Notes: generated by a model from the sequence alone, not told the origin. A stretch of 17,442 nucleotides of DNA from JBBTQZ01 sp038065435 (GCA_038065435.1 JBBTQZ010000020.1:1-17442), one strand, 5' to 3'. Shown: positions 5,868 to 14,762, counted from the first letter of the stretch. Program-made: numbers and translations.

Positions 5868-8327
5868 TTAGCGCACTTTTTGCATTCTTGCAAAAAATTT
5901 TCTTATTTCTTCAAAGAAGATTACTGACAATGCTATAGAAAAAACAATCAGCCACTGATCTAGTTTGAGAGGTACAGTGTGCATTAGATCCTGCATAAGT
6001 GGATTATAGAGAGCAAAAAGATGCAAAGACAGTGACCCTAGAAAAGCTGGGATAAGAAACGAATTGGAAAAGAATCCACGAAAAACAGAATCTCTGCTTG
6101 ATCTACAATTCCATGCATTGAACCATTGGAATACGGCGAGCACTGTCATGACAAGAGTGGAGGCAAGTATTGTGTTATCGGCATAGACACTACCAAACAC
6201 ATACAGAGACCCAAGCATCATGATCACCCCCATAAAAAATGCTCGGAGAAGTCTGCTTTTGTCTAAAATTATATCGCTAGATCTTCTACTATCTTTCAAA
6301 TCTACATTTGGTTCAAAAGCTAGAGCGATTACAAAGAAACCATCGGTGACCAAGTTGAGCCACAGTATTTGAGTCGGTGATATAGGTAGTGGCCAACCCA
6401 AGAGAAGCGCTCCTAAAATAGTGAGAAATTCTCCAATACTGGTAGAGACAAGGTACAGTACCACCTTCCTTATGGTGGCATATATAGACCTACCCTCCTC
6501 TATCGCCGCTACTATACTTTTGAAATTATTATCTAGAAGTATCAAATCTGCGGCCTCTTTGGCCACATCCGTTCCTCCTTGGCCCATAGCAATACCCAAG
6601 TGTGCGGCCTTCAAAGAAAGGGCGTCGTTTACACCATCCCCCGTCATACCTATTATGTCTCCCCTCTCTTTATACGCTTCTACTATGGCCAATTTGTTTT
6701 CTGGTAATACTCTCCCAAAAACAGAGACCCCNNNNNNNNNNNNNNNNNNNNNNNNNNNNNNNNNNNNNNNNNNNNNNNNNNNNNNNNNNNNNNNNNNNNN
6801 NNNNNNNNNNNNNNNNNNNNNNNNNNNNNNNCGCAAACCATTTTTTGCATATTCTTTTATTTTTATTTCAATTTTTTCAAAATCTTTTTTCTCTATATTT
6901 CTTTCACCGTGAGTAGTCCATATTTTAGAGACTCTATCCAATATACTCTCCGGCTCTCCAGACACAGACATGAAAAATCCTTCTCTAGTTTTCTGTACTA
7001 TAGAGTGGAACCTGTGTTCATATCCGAATGGTTCTTCAAATACGATCGGCTCTTCATTGAATAGTTCGTTTCTTTGAAACCCCACCTTTTCGCCAAACAC
7101 AACGAGAGCCGCTTCGGTCGGATCGCCGTGTACTTCAGCGGTATTATCGTCTCTAAAAGCAACTGAGGCGTCACTAGAAGCAGTGGCTACTTTGGCAGCA
7201 ATGAGCACTTCTGGATGATTGGCGCTTTCTATTATTGAATCATTGAGATATATATCACCACGAGGAAGAAAGCCTGATCCAGAAATTGAAAATTCTTTAT
7301 TATCTACATAAAGCTTTTGTACGGTGAGTTCGTTTTTGGTTATAGTACCAGTCTTATCTACAGCGACCACAGTAGCTTGCCCAAGAGCTTCTACCGCCTG
7401 CATATTTTTGACCAGAGCGTTGCGTTTGGCCATCCTATACACTCCTCTAGCCAATATGAGAGTGATGACCACCGGCAAACCTTCTGGTATGAGAGAGACG
7501 GCTATAGCTGTAGCAGTAAATATTATTTGACCTAAAAGCAATCCGCGCCACAATCCTACGAAAAATACCAAAAGAAGGGCGACAAAAACAGACAAACCAA
7601 TGATTTTGGATAGATCACTTATTTTTTTCTGAAGAGGCATTTCCGCATCCACAGCTTCTAGCTTGGTAGATATACTACCTATAAAGGTACCTTTACCCAC
7701 GGCAGTCACTACTGCAAGTGCTTCTCCCGCCACAACCAGAGTACTTTTGTAGAGCATGTTGCGTCTATCCGGCATAGAAGTATCCTCTTTCAAAATACAA
7801 TTTTCTTTTTCTACTGGTTCTGATTCACCTGTAAGTGCCGATTCATCGGTTTTCAGATTTTGGCAATTGATAATCCTAGCATCTGCCGGCACTTTGTCCC
7901 CACTTCTCAAGACAACAATGTCTCCCAAAGTTAAGAGAGCATCATCTATTTCTTCTTCCAAACCGTCTCTCACTGTCACCGCTCGCCCTTTAGAAAAATG
8001 CTTCAAAGCCTTCATCACACTCTTCGCTTTTGATTCTTGGAAAGTCCCGATAGAAGCATTGAAGATAAGTACGAACAGGATTATCACACCATCAGAAAGT
8101 TCTCCTATGTACATAGACACCAAAGTCGCTACGAGCAATACATATATGAGGGGGCTCCTAAACTGATCAAAGAAAATTCGGAGTAAGCTCTTTTGTTTCC
8201 CTTCAGATATCGTATTCAAACCATTTTCTTTCAGGCGTTTTTCTACCTCGATCAATGTGAGCCCTTTTTCGTTTGAATTTAGAGCTTCCAAGACAGCTTC
8301 GGCACTTAAGGCGTAGGAGTTGATCAT
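5868..8327 (-). CDS. P-type (P2A-like) cation-transporting ATPase, internal gap
   Basis: This is a membrane pump that uses ATP through a phospho-Asp intermediate. Seen in order: a cation-ATPase N-terminal segment (residues 4-40), the first TM pair, TGES (166-169, actuator domain), PEGLP in TM4 (281-285), DKTGT with phosphorylated D324, an N-domain with GDPTEAAL, TGDGVND, then M5-M10. Ion-site residues resemble Ca2+ pumps: Glu in PEGLP, Glu in the M5 SIGEF motif, and Asn/Thr/Asp in M6 NLVTD. The M5 Asn of SERCA (N768) is Ser here. Ca2+ or Mn2+ is the best guess for substrate. The 100-N gap removes the DPPR-type segment and hinge, so real length should be near 900 residues. Its ATG overlaps the GH15 stop (ATGA, 8324-8327), which implies translational coupling. 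Confidence 0.93.
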   Translation of the reverse strand: MINSYALSAEAVLEALNSNEKGLTLIEVEKRLKENGLNTISEGKQKSLLRIFFDQFRSPLIYVLLVATLVSMYIGELSDGVIILFVLIFNASIGTFQESKAKSVMKALKHFSKGRAVTVRDGLEEEIDDALLTLGDIVVLRSGDKVPADARIINCQNLKTDESALTGESEPVEKENCILKEDTSMPDRRNMLYKSTLVVAGEALAVVTAVGKGTFIGSISTKLEAVDAEMPLQKKISDLSKIIGLSVFVALLLVFFVGLWRGLLLGQIIFTATAIAVSLIPEGLPVVITLILARGVYRMAKRNALVKNMQAVEALGQATVVAVDKTGTITKNELTVQKLYVDNKEFSISGSGFLPRGDIYLNDSIIESANHPEVLIAAKVATASSDASVAFRDDNTAEVHGDPTEAALVVFGEKVGFQRNELFNEEPIVFEEPFGYEHRFHSIVQKTREGFFMSVSGEPESILDRVSKIWTTHGERNIEKKDFEKIEIKIKEYAKNGLXXXXXXXXXXXXXXXXXXXXXXXXXXXXXXXXXXGVSVFGRVLPENKLAIVEAYKERGDIIGMTGDGVNDALSLKAAHLGIAMGQGGTDVAKEAADLILLDNNFKSIVAAIEEGRSIYATIRKVVLYLVSTSIGEFLTILGALLLGWPLPISPTQILWLNLVTDGFFVIALAFEPNVDLKDSRRSSDIILDKSRLLRAFFMGVIMMLGSLYVFGSVYADNTILASTLVMTVLAVFQWFNAWNCRSSRDSVFRGFFSNSFLIPAFLGSLSLHLFALYNPLMQDLMHTVPLKLDQWLIVFSIALSVIFFEEIRKFFARMQKVR
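6732..6831. other. Assembly gap (100 N) inside the ATPase gene
   Basis: The frame is kept on both sides: ...AKNGL plus CGN (Arg) before, GVSVFGRVLPENK after. P2-type ATPases normally have roughly 100-130 residues between these points, including the DPPR segment. About 300-400 nt should therefore be missing, more than the 100 N shown. Confidence 0.8.
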
Positions 8328-10279
8328 GTTTTTACCAAAATAGACATCTTTTTCTCGTATTCTACTATAGTTCTAACATATTCGGCGTGGCTCCAAACTA
8401 GCGGTGTGGCCGACAAGCTACTACTATCATTGGGGTTCAATTGTTCAGAAAACATATGATAAAAAGCTTTAGATGCAGCCCATTCTATATCTTGCAATAC
8501 ATCTTTCAAATCGTCTGAGGAAGAAGCAGAGGCTATCTTATATTGAGTAGCCCAGAGCGACGTAACGAACCAAGGATTACCGACAGCAGAATCAGAAGAT
8601 TTCAGGTAACCATCGTTTTCGTATCTAGCTATACCCCCTATATGAATACCGGAGGACAATTTCTGTTTGATAATAGAAAAAAAGTTTTTCAATCTTGGAT
8701 CATCTGGAGCCAAAACCCCAAACTTAAACGGACCATAGAAATTGCTCATATCTACTCTGGTATCTTTCTCCAATTGGCCATCTTTTTCAACTAGCTGGAT
8801 AAAACATTTTTTGTCTTCATTCCAAAGTTCTTTCAGAATGGCAGACCGCATACTTTGTGCCTCAGAATAGAAATGCTTGGTCTCATCTTCTTTACCCAAA
8901 ATCTTAGCGAAATTACCAGCCACATTGAGGGCCCCATACACCAAAGAAGCAGTGAAGCTTGATACACCATACCTTTCCTCCCATATGTCATAGCTCGGCA
9001 ACGGAAGACCGGTCTTTGAGTCTTTATATTTTATGAGAAAAGTGGCAGCTCTTTTTATAAGGCTATTGTAGAGATTTTCTATAAATTCCAAATCCTTAGC
9101 TCTGACATAATGTTCCCAAAGCCCTACCAAGAAAATGGCGGTCTCATCTTCTTGGATAGCGAGCTGTCTTTTGCCATCTCTCACCCACGGATGCCAAGAG
9201 CTACCCAAAGAACGGTCCGGCTGATATTTATGCAAAACATATCCATCTTCAGTAATAACGTTATTGGCAAAATCATAAAAACGTCTAGATATGTCATAAA
9301 AACCCACCTGATCAAAAACCCAAGCAGTGAAGCAGGCGTCGCGAGGCCAGACATAGACATAGGTATCGCCTCCATATTGGACGTTGCCAGAATCACTAGA
9401 AGCCAAGATGCCCCCCCGATTGTCACTATGAGCTCTCATCACCAAAAGGGATGCATAGAAAAGATCTTTGGCTCTAGGCGAGAGGCCTGAGAGTGAAATA
9501 TCTAGTTGACCAATCCACGCATTCCAAAAATCCTGCGTTGATTCTATTACATGTTCCGGCGTCTTTTCAAAGAGATAGTTCAAGAGCCCTACTACTTCTC
9601 TATAAGTTTCGCCGGCAGCTATCCAATGATAGACAGTCATATTGCCACCCGGTAGCACCACTCGACTCCAGCTTATAACAGAATCTACTATGCCATGCTC
9701 TATTTGATTTTCCGACAACTTCCCATCTTCGGCATCTCTCCAAGTGCCCTCCTTGCCTTCTATGCCACAAAAACCGATAGAATGTTGGTCAAAAGCCTTA
9801 TTGTCACAAAGACCACCAACCAAAAAGACTCTTCTACCTTTGTAATGGATGATGGACTCTATGCTATCAGAAAAATAAGCAGTATCGGCATGATTGGTTT
9901 CTCCTATTTTGAATTGTTGATCAAAAAACACTTTTATCTCTCTTGCTTTTGATCCATTATTTTTAATAACTAATTTCCTCAAAAAAATATTTTTCTCATT
10001 GTAAACGACTGTGCTCATGTCTACAGATAATTTGCATGCTTCATTTACGGCATTGGTTTTAGCTATCATAGATTTGTTTGCATACTCTGTACTTGCGCGC
10101 CATTCACCATTGTCCAGCCAATGCATACCCCCATCCACAAATATGCCGATTTTGTGCAGCTGCCCTTGACCGATATGATTCTCCTGCCCTACATAAGGAA
10201 AATAAAAATCTCGTATCTGACCAAAATTGTCCAGACACACCAAAGTATTGCCATTACCTAAAACACTTGCTCTTGCCAT
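8324..10279 (-). CDS. Glycoside hydrolase family 15 (glucoamylase-like)
   Basis: The 651-residue protein has the bacterial/archaeal GH15 layout: an N-terminal beta-sandwich (about 1-255) and a C-terminal (alpha/alpha)6 barrel. Barrel motifs are YVWPRDA (308-314), QEDETAIFL (376-384), SYDIWEE (429-435, general acid Glu434 or Glu435), NPWFVTSLW (568-576) and WSHAEYV (629-635, general base Glu633). All catalytic positions are present. The family inverts alpha-1,4 (some alpha-1,6 or trehalose) glucosidic bonds and releases glucose. No signal peptide is seen (MARASVLGNG), so it is probably cytosolic and acts on stored or internal alpha-glucan. It has its own promoter six bases before the ATG, and its stop overlaps the ATPase start. 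GH57 lies just upstream. Confidence 0.92.
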   Translation of the reverse strand: MARASVLGNGNTLVCLDNFGQIRDFYFPYVGQENHIGQGQLHKIGIFVDGGMHWLDNGEWRASTEYANKSMIAKTNAVNEACKLSVDMSTVVYNEKNIFLRKLVIKNNGSKAREIKVFFDQQFKIGETNHADTAYFSDSIESIIHYKGRRVFLVGGLCDNKAFDQHSIGFCGIEGKEGTWRDAEDGKLSENQIEHGIVDSVISWSRVVLPGGNMTVYHWIAAGETYREVVGLLNYLFEKTPEHVIESTQDFWNAWIGQLDISLSGLSPRAKDLFYASLLVMRAHSDNRGGILASSDSGNVQYGGDTYVYVWPRDACFTAWVFDQVGFYDISRRFYDFANNVITEDGYVLHKYQPDRSLGSSWHPWVRDGKRQLAIQEDETAIFLVGLWEHYVRAKDLEFIENLYNSLIKRAATFLIKYKDSKTGLPLPSYDIWEERYGVSSFTASLVYGALNVAGNFAKILGKEDETKHFYSEAQSMRSAILKELWNEDKKCFIQLVEKDGQLEKDTRVDMSNFYGPFKFGVLAPDDPRLKNFFSIIKQKLSSGIHIGGIARYENDGYLKSSDSAVGNPWFVTSLWATQYKIASASSSDDLKDVLQDIEWAASKAFYHMFSEQLNPNDSSSLSATPLVWSHAEYVRTIVEYEKKMSILVKT

Positions 10280-10285
10280 ACAAAT

Positions 10286-10294
10286 ATTTTAACA
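10286..10294 (-). promoter_or_regulatory. Extended -10 promoter of the GH15 gene
   Basis: TGTTAAAAT (TGn + TAAAAT) ends six bases before the ATG at 10279, with no Shine-Dalgarno sequence. The spacing matches that at 3424 and 11601, consistent with a leaderless transcript. Confidence 0.5.
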
Positions 10295-10307
10295 TATGTT
10301 TTTATTT

Positions 10308-10343
10308 CCCCCTTAATGTAAGGGGGATTAAAGGGGGTTATTT
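10308..10343. repeat. REP-like palindromic repeat, copy 1
   Basis: CCCCCTTAATGTAAGGGGG (8-bp perfect arms, 3-nt centre) is followed by a second G5 run and TTATTT. A 36-nt relative lies inside secA at 16418-16453. It begins right at the GH57 stop codon (its TTA overlaps the TAA complement) and fills the spacer before the GH15 promoter. No U-run follows on either strand, so it is not a standard terminator. Confidence 0.7.
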
Positions 10344-11601
10344 AGACTTCACTAAACCGCAAAGGTTTTAGTTTGCGTATTGGTATACCCACAATCTCGT
10401 TTTTCTTTATTTCACCCAACCGAAGGCGCATATCATGAAGTACGTTCATATAGGCAATGAAGGCTTCGTGCGGGGTCTCATACGGAGAAAAATATTTGTG
10501 CACATCGCCATCATTCCAGTATTTGGTACACATATAGTAGAAGTGGTCGCTAGTCTGGAGCCTCCTCCAGTCTCTTAAAAGATCTGGATCTTCTACATGA
10601 GAAATCTCTTTGCCAAGAGTGTAGATAGAATCCAATGCTTCTCTCTGAAGATCGTTGGAGAGCCACGCCGATAGATCGCGCTCTGTATCTGCCCAAGAAA
10701 TATATTCTGGTACATCTATAGTGTCCACAGAATCATACTTATCCAAAACTTCTGAAACAGTGAGAAAATCATTGCCAGCATTGCGAAGTATCGCTTCGGG
10801 CAAATATCGCAAAAATTCAAATATTCCAGTGTCCTCCCACTGATGCTCACCAAATGTCTCATAATCCATAAAGAGATTGACCACTTGACCATTACCATTA
10901 TAATTGCTTATCCATTCGGCAAATTTGTCTCCAGTCAGAGGCCATTCGTTCCATTCTTTTTGGCCAAATCTAAAAGCGATGTCATCCGAAAGTTTATAAT
11001 GCTTTAGAAGCGCTTTTATATTTTTAGTACCACTAGGTTTATAGACAAAAGTAGGGCTTCGCCAACCCAAAATACGATCCACCCCTTCAGCCAAGATGCC
11101 TCTGTAGCCCATCTCCTCAGCCAATTTGGCTATTTCGTTGTTATACACAAGCTCTGTATTACGAAACACTGTCGGAGTCACCCCAAAAAGATCACGCAAT
11201 TTTTTGCGATGCAATTTCACTTGCTCCAAGAATTCATCCTTGGAGTATATAGAGGCTAGGGAGTGGTAGTAAGTTTCTGACAGAAGTTCTACATTGCCCG
11301 TATCTACCAATTCTTTAAAAGAAGAGATCACCTCTGGGGCAAATTCTTCAAACTGCTCTAGGGCAAGGCCGGATATTGAAAAGCTGACTTTAAAATCTGG
11401 GTTGCGACGAATATTTTCAAGCAAGACTTTGTTTGCCGGTAGGTAACTCTTTTTTGCCACTTTCTCAATAATAAATTTATTGTCTAGGCTAGTACCGCTC
11501 CGATCATTAAAATATTCCCTACTATTACCCACATCAAAAACTCGATACTTGCGAACACGCATTGGTTGATGTACCTGAAAATAGAGACAAACAGATGGCA
11601 T
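10342..11601 (-). CDS. Glycoside hydrolase family 57 (alpha-amylase / 4-alpha-glucanotransferase type)
   Basis: The protein has 419 residues, starts directly with the catalytic barrel and has no signal peptide. All five GH57 signature regions are visible: HQP at 11-13; ELLSETYYHS (105-114); VFRNTEL with nucleophile Glu150; FMDYETFGEHQW (244-255) with acid/base Asp246; and TSDHFYYMCTKYWNDGDVH (350-368). GH57 enzymes retain configuration and cleave or transfer alpha-1,4 glucan chains; whether this one is an amylase, branching enzyme or transferase cannot be decided from the motifs. It sits between a GT-B glycosyltransferase and GH15, a grouping that fits glycogen-like polymer turnover. The promoter lies directly at the ATG. 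The stop codon touches a REP-like repeat. Confidence 0.93.
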   Translation of the reverse strand: MPSVCLYFQVHQPMRVRKYRVFDVGNSREYFNDRSGTSLDNKFIIEKVAKKSYLPANKVLLENIRRNPDFKVSFSISGLALEQFEEFAPEVISSFKELVDTGNVELLSETYYHSLASIYSKDEFLEQVKLHRKKLRDLFGVTPTVFRNTELVYNNEIAKLAEEMGYRGILAEGVDRILGWRSPTFVYKPSGTKNIKALLKHYKLSDDIAFRFGQKEWNEWPLTGDKFAEWISNYNGNGQVVNLFMDYETFGEHQWEDTGIFEFLRYLPEAILRNAGNDFLTVSEVLDKYDSVDTIDVPEYISWADTERDLSAWLSNDLQREALDSIYTLGKEISHVEDPDLLRDWRRLQTSDHFYYMCTKYWNDGDVHKYFSPYETPHEAFIAYMNVLHDMRLRLGEIKKNEIVGIPIRKLKPLRFSEV

Positions 11602-11607
11602 ACCAGT

Positions 11608-11616
11608 ATTTTAGCA
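11608..11616 (-). promoter_or_regulatory. Extended -10 promoter of the GH57 gene
   Basis: TGCTAAAAT ends exactly six bases (ACTGGT) before the ATG at 11601. There is no Shine-Dalgarno sequence. The upstream 45 bases on this strand are T-rich, with no clear -35. Confidence 0.55.
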
Positions 11617-11664
11617 CACCAAAAACAAATCAGAAATAAAAATAAGAAATAAATAAAGAAGGGG

Positions 11665-12900
11665 TTAAGAAGAGGTCAAGATCAGATCATTGTAAATACT
11701 CAAAAGAGAGTCTGCTGCTTTTCCCCAATTTATATTTTGAGCTTCTCGTTTACCATTTATAGATAAGTGTTCCTTCAATTTTTTATGTCTCAATATATTT
11801 ACCACCTTGTCGGTCATATCATCCACATCCCAAAAATGCGATTTGAGCACTTCAGAAACAACCTCACTTACTCCCGACTCCTTAGATATTAAGACCGGTA
11901 TATCGCTAAGCATGGCCTCCAAAGGCACTATACCAAACGGCTCAGACACACTCGGCATAACAAAGACATCTGCAACCTTAAATACTCGGCGCAATTCTAA
12001 CCCACGCAAAAATCCGCAAAAAATAAAGTGGTCCGTAAGTCCCCTGCGAGACACTTCACTTATCATAGATCCTTCCATGTCACCACTCCCAGAAACAACA
12101 AAAAAGGTTTTTGGTTCAAATTTGAGGACCTGTTGCGCCAAAGCGACGAAATAATCAGGGCCTTTTTGCAGAGTAATCCGCCCAACAAAAAGTACCACCG
12201 AGGCACCATACTTTTTCAATATCTCTAAATCATGGTGTATATCAACTTTTTCATCTACAAAATCTACTCCATTATGTACCACCCTTACCTTATCCGGATC
12301 GATCTTGTATTTTTCTAATACTGTTTTTCTAGTTTTGCCGGATACGGCGACTACCATGTCAGCTTTACTGAAACCCTCTTTTTCTATTTCAAAAATATCT
12401 TTATTTATATTTTCTCCACCACAACGATCAAATTCTGTTGCGTGTATATGAGCAACAAGAGGCTTCTTTGAAACACTTTTTGCCATTATACCGGCCGGGT
12501 AAGTAAGCCAATCATGGCTATGTATGATGGAGTGTTCTATTCCCTTCGCTATACTAGGGGCGCTCCGAGCATATTTAAACACTCTACCCATAATACTATT
12601 TTGTTTGGGGGTACTTTTAGAAACAGGGTGATAGAGATGATCTTTTTTTAACCCCCTTTCATAGCCAGAGGTCATATTTACAATATCGTCCATATTTTTA
12701 AAAGAAGTTGTTTCGTCGGCAAAAATTATACTGCACCAATTTTTTTTGATAGGTAATTTATAGGGTAAAACAAAAGAAAGGTCTACCCCTTTTATGCTAA
12801 GCGCTCTCGCCATACCTTCACAAGCAACACCTAAGCCACCACTATTAAACGGTGGAAATTCCCACCCAAACATCAAAATTTTTGGCAATGATTTTATCAC
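11665..12900 (-). CDS. GT-B glycosyltransferase (GT4/GT5, glycogen-synthase-like)
   Basis: The 411-residue protein has two Rossmann halves. The N-terminal half opens like starch/glycogen synthases (MFGWEFPPFNSGGLG, with the Gly-rich loop at 21-24) and has HSHDWLTYPAG at 127-137. The C-terminal half carries GRITLQKG (240-247, phosphate-binding Arg241 and Lys246) and the E-x7-E motif Glu320...Glu328 (SEPFGIVPLEAM). Retaining GT-B enzymes of this type transfer glucose from a nucleotide sugar. With GH57 and GH15 beside it, synthesis of an alpha-glucan or maltose-type product is the natural inference. It starts with GTG, and GTGA overlaps the stop of the upstream permease gene (12897-12900), so the two are co-translated. 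Confidence 0.9.
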   Translation of the reverse strand: MIKSLPKILMFGWEFPPFNSGGLGVACEGMARALSIKGVDLSFVLPYKLPIKKNWCSIIFADETTSFKNMDDIVNMTSGYERGLKKDHLYHPVSKSTPKQNSIMGRVFKYARSAPSIAKGIEHSIIHSHDWLTYPAGIMAKSVSKKPLVAHIHATEFDRCGGENINKDIFEIEKEGFSKADMVVAVSGKTRKTVLEKYKIDPDKVRVVHNGVDFVDEKVDIHHDLEILKKYGASVVLFVGRITLQKGPDYFVALAQQVLKFEPKTFFVVSGSGDMEGSMISEVSRRGLTDHFIFCGFLRGLELRRVFKVADVFVMPSVSEPFGIVPLEAMLSDIPVLISKESGVSEVVSEVLKSHFWDVDDMTDKVVNILRHKKLKEHLSINGKREAQNINWGKAADSLLSIYNDLILTSS

Positions 12901-13952
12901 TTTGGTAAACGATCAAGCTCATTTCTATAACTAAATACTGACGGATAGATCCTCATCATAGCGACGAAGGTGCTTACCACCACAGGTCCAGCTACAAATC
13001 CAAGCGGACCAAAAAGAGAAATGCCTCCTAAAACAGAGAAGAGTATTATGAGGGGATGAATCTTGAATTTCTTTTTTAGAATAAAGAAAGTAAGTAAATC
13101 ATCCACTAAACCTACGGCCACAGCCCCCCATATAAGCACCCCGATAGCCGCCCCGATCTGTCCGTTTATAAAGAGCACTGCTACGGCTGGCACCGTCACT
13201 ATCGTAGTACCTAGAAATGGCACGAGAGAAGCAACCATAGCTACAAAACCCCACAGCACTGGCAAAGAAACCCCAAATATCAAAAATCCTAGGCCCAAAA
13301 AGAGACCTTGAATGATGGCTATAAGGAACCGTCCACGCAATATTGCCTCTACAGAAGAACGTAGAGCTTCCAAGACTTCGCTGTCGTAATTATCCGGAAG
13401 AGGGCTCCACATTATGAGTAATTCTTTTATTCTTTCTGCATTCACCAGAAAGTAAAAAAGTGAGAGAAGGAGCAAAATAAACCCGAGCAAACCTTTAAAA
13501 ACAGCATTGAAAACCGAGTCAAAGTGCCCTATCAGCCATTCTAAGCCAGAACGAATATATTGTTCTGCTTCAAAACCTAAGTTCTGATTAGATGGAAAAA
13601 GATTGGCTATGTCTGTATAAAGAGAGCTCAGTAGATCTATAATTTTTTTGGCTCCACCCCCAAAAGCTATGGAATTGTAAAGACTGACGGCCTCCTTCAG
13701 TACAAAAGTGGATATTATTATAGTCGGTATTATGATAACGACCATCACAATAACCACAGTCGCTAGAGAAGCTAGTTTCTTTCTACCGCCAAATTTTTGA
13801 AGTAGCGCCAAAAAAACTGGATAAAACGCCACGGCAAATATAGCAGCTAGAAATATTACACCGATATACGGCTTAAACACAAAAAAAGAGAGGGTGAAAA
13901 AAGTCGCAGTTATCAGTATAAAGAAACTCAATTGTAGATTTTTATGAGACAT
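12897..13952 (-). CDS. AI-2E family (PerM/UPF0118) membrane permease
   Basis: The protein has 351 residues and about eight membrane segments: paired helices near residues 10-50 and 62-86, a soluble stretch around 95-145, then helices to about 338. Family landmarks are SLPVLWGFVAMVASLVPFLGT, WGAVAVGLVDDLL, and IHPLIILFSVLGGISLFGPLGFVAGP. The family includes autoinducer-2 exporters and Na+/H+ antiporters, so the substrate cannot be assigned. It is the first gene of a two-gene unit with the glycosyltransferase (GTGA overlap). It has a promoter 32 bases before the ATG, so unlike its neighbours it has a short leader, but no clear Shine-Dalgarno sequence. Confidence 0.92.
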   Translation of the reverse strand: MSHKNLQLSFFILITATFFTLSFFVFKPYIGVIFLAAIFAVAFYPVFLALLQKFGGRKKLASLATVVIVMVVIIIPTIIISTFVLKEAVSLYNSIAFGGGAKKIIDLLSSLYTDIANLFPSNQNLGFEAEQYIRSGLEWLIGHFDSVFNAVFKGLLGFILLLLSLFYFLVNAERIKELLIMWSPLPDNYDSEVLEALRSSVEAILRGRFLIAIIQGLFLGLGFLIFGVSLPVLWGFVAMVASLVPFLGTTIVTVPAVAVLFINGQIGAAIGVLIWGAVAVGLVDDLLTFFILKKKFKIHPLIILFSVLGGISLFGPLGFVAGPVVVSTFVAMMRIYPSVFSYRNELDRLPK

Positions 13953-13984
13953 AAACTTAAAAGCTTGGGATAAGCTGTGTCTTT

Positions 13985-13993
13985 ATTTTAGCA
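13985..13993 (-). promoter_or_regulatory. Extended -10 promoter of the permease-glycosyltransferase unit
   Basis: TGCTAAAAT is identical to the element before GH57. It is 32 bases from the ATG at 13952, giving a leader of about 25 nt. Confidence 0.45.
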
Positions 13994-14029
13994 TTTAAAA
14001 TGTTGCAAAATCTACTAAAGAGTGGACAA

Positions 14030-14650
14030 CTACGACTGTTTTTTAACAAAAAATCTATAAATCAAGAAAACCCCTATTGCGACAAATAATCCTATAAATA
14101 CACTCTTTTCAAATTTAGAAAAAACATCTGCATATTTTGTGTACACACTACCGACTTTCCAGCCTATACTACCGAGAATAAGGCTTCGGACAAAAACACC
14201 AGATACGGTAATAATAAAATATTTGATGGGCTTCATACCCATCACACCGCAAAACGCCGACACAGCAACACTTGGTATCACTGGGACCATCCTAGAAACC
14301 GCTATTAAAAGCTCGTCTTTTCTTGTGCCGGTGAGCTTATCTTGCATTTTGAGGACATCTGACCAATAAAGACCGATATACTTACCCCACCTCTCTATAA
14401 CGAACTGACCGCCGTATTTAGCTATATAGTAGACAAAGTACGAACCTATAGTCGTGCCCAAAGCAGCTGGAATGGCTACTTTGAACAAAAGAGAGGGAAT
14501 GCTGTGAGCAAAAAAGAAGCCAGACATCATCACGATCAAAGCCGAAGGTATAGGCGCCACCACCTCCTCTACCACACTCGCCACAAACACACCCATCGCC
14601 CCCCAAGGCAATATGTGAACTTGTAGAAATAAAACTAGCGTTTCAATCAT
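14030..14650 (-). CDS. DedA-family (VTT/SNARE-associated) membrane protein
   Basis: The protein has 206 residues. It has a hydrophobic N-terminus, the re-entrant-loop signature EEVVAPIPSALIVMMSG (28-44), a second helix set with GTTIGSYFVYYIAKYGG, the paired motif SRMVPVIPSVAVSAFCGVMGM, and two C-terminal membrane helices. DedA/VTT proteins act in membrane homeostasis, and some are undecaprenyl-phosphate or phospholipid flippases. The exact lipid cannot be read here. It is monocistronic: a terminator and its own promoter lie upstream, and 77 bp with no feature separates it from the permease gene. The -10 box lies eight bases before the ATG, with no Shine-Dalgarno sequence. Confidence 0.92.
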   Translation of the reverse strand: MIETLVLFLQVHILPWGAMGVFVASVVEEVVAPIPSALIVMMSGFFFAHSIPSLLFKVAIPAALGTTIGSYFVYYIAKYGGQFVIERWGKYIGLYWSDVLKMQDKLTGTRKDELLIAVSRMVPVIPSVAVSAFCGVMGMKPIKYFIITVSGVFVRSLILGSIGWKVGSVYTKYADVFSKFEKSVFIGLFVAIGVFLIYRFFVKKQS

Positions 14651-14658
14651 CAGAATTA

Positions 14659-14690
14659 AGTTTAATTAAAATTTAGATAAAAAGAAAGCG
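14659..14690 (-). promoter_or_regulatory. Promoter of the DedA gene, matching the Nudix promoter
   Basis: A TTTCTT -35-like box, a 17-nt spacer beginning TTTATC, then TAAACT (14664-14659), which ends eight bases before the ATG. Across 32 bases it shares 28 with the element at 16244-16275 upstream of the Nudix gene. Its T-rich first half also serves as the U-tract of the preceding terminator. Confidence 0.55.
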
Positions 14691-14719
14691 AAAGCCCCAT
14701 ACTACAGAGAGTATGGGGC
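14680..14719 (-). terminator. Intrinsic terminator after the zinc-protein gene
   Basis: A perfect 10-bp stem (GCCCCATACT 14694-14703, AGTATGGGGC 14710-14719) with a 6-nt loop is followed on the minus strand by TTTCGCTTTCTTTTT. It is the best terminator in the window. Confidence 0.85.
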
Positions 14720-14762
14720 GGGTCCGGTACAGAAATGGGCTCCACATCGGACTGAATCTTGA

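Noticed and set aside
10308..10343. C5/G5 palindrome as a rho-independent terminator of GH57
   Set aside because: There is no U-tract on either strand, and a second copy lies inside secA coding sequence, so a dispersed repeat explains it better.
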